Position numbers and translations under genes: made by a program. Shown here one piece after another: positions 58,376 to 64,000 of a stretch of DNA of 64,000 nt. A model generated the notes under the pieces. That model ran no database searches. It was not told the origin of the DNA and worked only from the letters and a program-made list of their open reading frames with translations. Position 1 is the stretch's first letter. Each line of letters starts with the position of its first letter. The DNA is from Haberlea rhodopensis (taxonomy: Eukaryota > Streptophyta > Magnoliopsida > Lamiales > Gesneriaceae), in contig CAJQUN010000035.1 of NCBI GenBank assembly GCA_907163345.1, positions 5,143,973-5,207,972 on the forward strand, written 5' to 3'.

Positions 58376-59802
58376 TGTCTTTCGTTCGATTTTCTCGCTT
58401 GCTTGCCAAAAAGACGTCCATCATGATGATTCAGATGGTCTATAAAAAGGCAGTCCCTTCACCATTCTTCTTTTACACATAATATCTTTAAGCCTTCAAA
58501 ATTTAAGTGTCCAAGTCTCATATGACACAGCCAAGAAGAATCATTGAAACAAGATTTCAAGCACATCGGAACATCATTTTGAATGTTTAATAGAAACATC
58601 CTATTTTTCGTCATTGGTATCTCTTCCAACAATCTTCAATTTTCATCTTTCATTGTCATGCTTATCTTTCAAGTGGATGTCATATTTTTTCTCCAAAAGT
58701 TGTCCCAAGCTCAAAATATTGCTTTTCTTGTCTGTACATAAAATACATTAGAAATAAATTGATGACTTCCATCTTTTGATCGAATTAAAATTGTACATTT
58801 CCCTTTCACTTGTACTTTTGAAGAACCTCCAAAAGTAATATTGCCACCAAATGACTCGTCCAAATATGCAAATAAATTTCTTTTCGACAAACATGACTAC
58901 TTGCACCGGAGTCAAGGTACCACAAGCCATTCATTTTCTTCATTATTGTTTTTGCAAGCAATAAGTAAAGTGGGATATCCATCTTCTTTGTTGTTACTCG
59001 CCACGAGATTGTTTGTCTCCTCCACATTCCTTTTGCAGTGACAAGAATAATGGCCAAAACAATGACAATTATAACATTCAATGTTTGATTTATCATACTT
59101 TGATAACTTCCACATATTTGACCTCTACCTCTTCCACGACCTCTTCCTTTGTTGAAGTTTTGGCTTTTCTCATCATTATGGTTGCCACCTCGTCCTCCTT
59201 CAAATATAATTTTGCTTTCAAAGCTTGCTCTACCGATTCTTAAATGGGCTTCTTCAATCTTTCTTTGTGGGCTTGCAAGAAGCCGACTAGCTCTTCAATG
59301 GTCATAGCGTCCAAATCTTTGGACTCTTCAATGGCGACTATAACATAATTGAATTTTGTATCTAAAACTGCAAAAAATTTCCACAACTCGGACATTTTTC
59401 ATTTCATCTCCAAATCTTTTCATTTGATTTACAATAGCCAAAACGATTGAAATATAATCATAGATGGATTCGGATTCTTTCATTTGCAATGATTCAAATT
59501 CTCCTCTTAATGTTTGGAGATGTTCCTTCTTCACCTTATCGGCTCATTTAAAACAAGATTCAAGAATTTCCTATGCTTACTTGGAGATGATTGCACTTCT
59601 CAAACATTTTCTCATCTAAACTTTGATGAATGAGAGTGAGTGCTCTTGGTTTTTCTTCTTGATGGTTGCATGTACATCTTCTTCTTCGATGCCTTTTTTC
59701 CATAGGTTCCCATGCCTCATAGGCTCCAAGCAAAGTCTAACTTGAAAAGAGGTGCCATTAGACATTTTTTAATTCAAGTTCTATTGTATCCAAACACAAT
59801 TT
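58376..59802 (-). pseudogene. Copia 5' half (gag, zinc knuckle, protease, pre-integrase), antisense
   Basis: Read on the minus strand from the primer-binding site: gag with ESESIYDYISIVLAIVNQMK (about 59480), an Arg-Gly-rich GRGRGRGRG stretch, zinc knuckle CYNCHCFGHYSCHC (about 59065), protease YLDSGASSHVC (about 58920), then pre-integrase WLCHMRLGHLNFEGLKILC (about 58520). Frames change several times; integrase, RT and 3' LTR are absent. Confidence 0.85.
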
Positions 59803-59815
59803 GGCTCTGATACCA
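59803..59815 (-). other. Primer-binding site of the antisense copia
   Basis: TGGTATCAGAGCC on the minus strand, between the LTR and gag; it fixes the orientation. Confidence 0.85.
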
Positions 59816-59819
59816 ATTT

Positions 59820-60129
59820 TTTAGAAAGTGAAGAGGACGAACACACAAACTCACAATATAGAAGTGGAGGAAACTTGAAGAATTTTATTATCACTCAAAC
59901 TTGACTTGTGCAAATGACTACAATACTTGGACAATTTATAGGTGGTCACCAACATGTATCTAATCTAGTACATGTATCACATTAAATTACATACATCTTA
60001 ATATACTAAATAAATACAAGTACATGAATTCTCCTTAATTCATGAATAGAAAATTCTAAAATACATTTAGAAAAAATGTATCATGCACTTAACTAGATTA
60101 ATGAATCTAGTTTATTCATTATTTCAACA
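59820..60129 (-). repeat. 5' LTR of the antisense copia
   Basis: The minus strand starts TGTTGAAATAATGAATAAAC at 60129, carries a TATA-like CTATAAATTGTCC near 59940, and reaches the primer-binding site. The exact inner edge is uncertain by a few bases. Confidence 0.65.
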
Positions 60130-60860
60130 GATATGGGATGTCTGCGACGCCTCGAATCATATCGCTTGCAGTAGCTACCGAGTAAATTGGACGGGCTGCC
60201 CTATCTCTGTTCAAGTATCTGTTCCCATTCGGCCCTGCAGAGACCCAACTGAATTCGATGGTTTAAATGGTCCACTGTTTTTTGGCATGGAAGACGAATA
60301 TATATTATGCCTTAAATAGAAGGAAGAGAAAAAAGAATTGGATCATAGAATAGAATATAAGAAAAATGATATGATTTTGATTAGACGAAATTTCTTTAAT
60401 TATTTCTCGCTCTTTTAAATTTTGTGTAATTCTATATTCATTGCTAAGTAAGTGTGAAATATAAAAAAACTCTAAAGTTAATATAAATTTATATTCTAAG
60501 TATACACATAATTTAATAAGTGCTTGGGTTTTGTTATTGTTTGTATAAAGTTTCTGGGATGCATCTTTAGGTATAGTAATAGACAAAGCAACAAATGGCT
60601 CAATGAATAAATGTCGAGACCAGAATTGTAATCTCGATCCTTAAACAATATTGATCTGCAATTGTGCTTACGGTTTCAAATACAATTTGTTTTCCAATAT
60701 AGAACGACTATGACTCGTGATAGAAGCACTTCAACTCATGAGTCTTTAAACCACAAAGGCTTAAAAATACCCAACTTGGAATATGAATGATATGATGAAG
60801 AGTTCATAAAATTTTACTCTCAAAACATGAATTTGATCCTGGTGGTAGCAATTATTCATG
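60130..60860. other. Flank without recognised gene
   Basis: AT-rich apart from 60140-60260. A 78-codon open frame (60083-60319) did not match any family I know. Confidence 0.4.
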
Positions 60861-62442
60861 AAAAATCACAGTCATATGCTAAAGGGTACAAAACCTATCA
60901 GCAAAGTGTTCACATGCACGTACACGCCGCTTGGGAGACGCCAACGCGCCTCTCTTACGGTCTGGGATGTTTGTAAGTAATCCAACAAACATACAACGTA
61001 GCGGAATTTTAAAATTTGGATTACTAAAACCGCGGATCTATACAAAGTGGTCATATCGGAATAGAGATAATAAGAGTCTCACCCTTGTAGCGTATTTGAG
61101 CAGAATCCACAAAGCACCACGTCCAACGAATTCCGAGTCACGAGCAACACCTCCAAGGTCTTGCATCTATGGTATCCACACGATTAAATCGAAAGGGAAT
61201 TTAAGAACAAGTTGCTAGACTCGTTCTTAAACCGGAACAATAACCACACACGATTCTAAAATCGAATGAAGATGGCCGGAAAACGAAAAGATCAAGCCGG
61301 CGGCCGAGAGATGGTGGCCGAGAGCTTCACCTTTTTGTGGCTAGGGTTTTGATATGAAGTGTTAATCCAATTAATCACCTTGTTATCAAATTATATATGA
61401 TTTAATTAAAGGCTTTCACAAAGCCTTATGGGCCCAAACCCATGATTTAATTAAATCCTTATAATTATGTAATTAAGACTCTTCTTAATTAATTAATTCA
61501 TCCAATGAATTTAATTCCCTTTATCGATTTAATCTTTTGTGCCACCCGTAGGATCTTGCAATGTTGGCAGTGACATAAAATCACATTTTATGTCACAAGC
61601 AATGAGCGGTGTCTAGCAACACATCAAGGCTACCCAAATTACAAGAATGTCTTTGACTCGACATAACCTTAGAACTTGTGATAATATTAACCATGTAACT
61701 TAATCCCTTTGTCCATGTGTTTAGATTGAACACGAGTCATGGAATAGTCACACTCGTATATTCAATCTCTATTTCTTGATCCCCAAGTAGAACTAGAATA
61801 AACGAAAAAGCTCGTTATCACATATCGACTCATTCGAGCACGGCCATGCATTTTAGTCTTACTTGATCAAGGGCTCAAACACTTCTCCTGTTATATAGGA
61901 GGGACAAATCCTATCTTGATCAATCAACATCCCTCTACATAATTCGTAGTGTATCCAATAGTTGCCTTTATAGTTTACCCTGTTACAGGTCACGTTTGAC
62001 AATATCAAGATACATAACTCCTTATGTTGGGATCTCTGATGATCTCAAGTCGTAAGGATTACATACATTATTATCACTATGAGAATTGCTTATGACACTC
62101 ATATAACTATCCATGTAGCATTCTCATGGTGGGTCTGTCCAGTACATTGTTCTCTAACATGTACCCATGTGTTGATTTGATATCTCATATCCATGAACAA
62201 TTCATCAATCAAAACATACTAGTCTCAATGTATTATCATTATCTTTATTTATGATAATACTTGACTAGGGACAATCTTTAAGAATAATACAATATTATTC
62301 TAAGGACATTAACTTATATATCAATTCATATGCACAGATATTCGAATAATATATATAATAATGATTTGCCATTTATAAAATCATAATACATTGTATGTCA
62401 TAAACAATCATCTAATGGCATGTCTTAGGGCATATCCCAACA
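60861..62442 (-). repeat. Large solo or truncated LTR (antisense)
   Basis: The minus strand starts TGTTGGGATATGCCCTAAGA at 62442, a start seen in long plant LTRs, and continues for over a kilobase of non-coding sequence. The inner end was not located; no flanking pol sequence is present, so it is likely solo or truncated. Confidence 0.5.
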
Positions 62443-62610
62443 ATGTTCCCAAAAAGAACAGGTGGCGTGAGGTGTGAACACGGCTCCCTTTCGTCTCAGG
62501 AGGCATGTTCATGCCACCATCGAGGCGTGAACATGCCTCCCTGCTCCTTGGCCATCAACGTTTTCCCTCAATTTTTTGACTTGCCATTCGTTCGAGTTTT
62601 TGACTCAATA

Positions 62611-62671
62611 ATGCTTAATTTCAATTCGTTAAGTATATTTTCTAACAATCCCACACACGAATTAAATTAAT
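62611..62671. repeat. 60-bp dispersed repeat, copy 2
   Basis: Matches 58303-58363 through ATGCTTAATTTCAATTC and GAATTAAATTAAT. Confidence 0.6.
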
Positions 62672-62780
62672 GTATGAATGAATATGCTATATGAAGAGTG
62701 CTTTTAACAAACTATTATAGTTTTTGGAGAGGTAGCTTGCGGCTTTGAACATTTCGTAGTGATATTCAATCGGCTTTACT

Positions 62781-64000
62781 TGTGAAGCCCCGAAAATATG
62801 TCTAATCAATTGCCTTTCCAAATCATGAGAGTCATTCATTGTCTTGCTAAAGTAATAACACTAGTCATTCAGGTCATGCAATTGTATCACTCAATCATGC
62901 CACCATTTAATCTCATTCAAACCTATCAAATTCTATCATTCAATCTCATTAATGACATTTAGTACCTTGCTCAAATTGTGTCATTAAAGGGCATAAGTTT
63001 TGGTATTGGTCAAATAATTCTCCAACATTAAACACTCAAAATCCTTTATTCATTTGATCTATTAAATTGACCCATTCAAGTGCATTGCCCAAAAATCATA
63101 TAAGCCATTCAATGGCATTGCCTAAATCTTGTTATTAGTCATTCAATCTTATTACTCAAACATGACACTAAATGGCATAAACCCATTCTCTTTTCCTTAT
63201 CAATCATGACAATGATGACCATTCAATTCCCTCATTAGTACATTCAATGTCTTGCCTAAAATATTATAATGACATAAATTTATGAATTCCAATTGTTTAC
63301 TCCTACACTTAAAAACACAACAATCTCACCAAAAGAGAGAGAGAGATAGCCTACCAAGAAGCATTATTTTCAAATACTCACACACACCAATTTTCGAAAA
63401 GTCTCAAGCAAGAGAAGAATAGTTTTGCACAATTTTCTCAACCCGAATCTCATCTCAACGTGCTTCGAATCTTCAACGACGGTAAGTGGGTTTTTGCTAC
63501 TACTTCATTTCGTTTTTCAAAATATTATTTATGATTTAAACTCTCGGTTGAACACCAAACATGAGCATTATGTTTTTAAATCTAAACAAGAATGACATGA
63601 TCATGAATGAAGGACTTTGCGGAGCAAAGTGCTACGTGTGTATGAGTCACCACTTGATTCGACGGGGCAAAGTGCTACATGATGTGGGCGTGCCACATGC
63701 ATGTGAGTCACCTCTTGATCCTTAAGAGCAAAGTGCTATGCCACGTGAGCCACCTCTTGAATCCAATAAGTCGTTATGTGAATATGTGGAAGATATGTGT
63801 TTATGAGTAAGAAATGTGTTTATATGCCAAGATCTATGGATTTGATAAAGAAATGTTTAAAATGATTTCTGCTACGAAAATATGTGTTTTTACTATGTTC
63901 AATCGGCCCCTACTTGCTGGATGTTTTTCCCAAACACTCACCACCTTACCTCCCCTCCCAGACAAAGACGAAAAGAAGAGATCGAGGAAGAATTACAAGA
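62781..64000 (+). repeat. Start of a Ty3/gypsy-type LTR, running off the window
   Basis: TGTGAAGCCCCGAAAATATG resembles the TGT(A/G)A..CCCCGAAAA start common to plant gypsy LTRs. More than 1.2 kb of non-coding sequence follows with CATTCAA-rich stretches, a (GA)n run near 63338 and the repeats at 63610-63765. No primer-binding site is reached. Confidence 0.5.
63610..63765 (+). repeat. Three imperfect repeats of about 55-60 bp
   Basis: GCAAAGTGCTA followed about 30 bp later by GAGTCACCTCTTGAT (or a close variant) occurs three times. It lies inside the presumed gypsy LTR. Confidence 0.75.

Noticed and set aside
60083..60319. 78-codon plus-strand open frame with several cysteines
   Set aside because: No family recognised, it begins inside an antisense copia LTR, and there is no supporting context. 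Left as unassigned sequence.
1..64000. CRISPR arrays, bacterial-style operons, or a new defence system
   Set aside because: No regularly spaced short direct repeats with unique spacers and no prokaryotic gene organisation; introns, LTRs and plant LINEs identify plant nuclear DNA.

Overview
This is plant nuclear DNA, most likely from a eudicot. It is AT-rich, carries spliced genes with GT-AG introns, and is crowded with Ty1/copia, Ty3/gypsy, L1-type LINE and hAT remnants. The species cannot be fixed from the sequence. One host gene is recognisable: the 5' third of a VPS13-family bridge-like lipid transfer protein on the minus strand. I placed 31 coding exons between 56606 (ATG) and 11235. Their lengths sum to 4533 nt, or 1511 codons, and every junction keeps the reading frame. 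The protein starts with the VPS13/chorein N-terminal domain and carries a PH-like domain at about residues 830-940, which is typical of the plant VPS13M type (Arabidopsis At4g17140-like, identified from memory). The last exon ends at an intact splice donor, so the remaining two thirds lie beyond the left edge of the window.

Layout from left to right. Bases 1-10301 are a copia graveyard: pieces of at least five copia elements joined end to end, inside the intron that follows exon 31. Bases 11235-19630 hold exons 31-18, with a chimeric RNase H/LINE fragment in one intron. Bases 19631-32960 are a single 13.3-kb intron dominated by a three-level nest. A non-autonomous LTR element (LTR-internal-LTR-internal-LTR) contains an L1 with a 13-bp target duplication, and one of its LTRs contains a near-complete young copia element with a 5-bp duplication. 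Bases 32961-38916 hold exons 17-13, with an antisense copia end and a LINE in intron 15. Bases 39031-45033 are an essentially full-length L1 flanked by an 18-bp duplication; it expanded intron 12 from about 0.27 kb to 6.3 kb. Bases 45173-56606 hold exons 12-1, with a 462-bp tandem duplication and a broken gypsy integrase in intron 2. Bases 56607-64000 are the upstream flank: hAT transposase remains, a 5' copia half-element, a large LTR and the start of a gypsy-type LTR.

Functionally only the VPS13 gene looks like a working host gene. Every transposon open frame that I checked has stops, frameshifts or truncations. I see no CRISPR array, operon, tRNA or rRNA gene, and no convincing new biological system. 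The notable content is the architecture: how much nested, datable transposon mass the introns of one gene carry while its reading frame stays intact, and several local tandem duplications. Exon limits were placed by eye from splice consensus, frame continuity and remembered family similarity; no alignment or transcript data were available.
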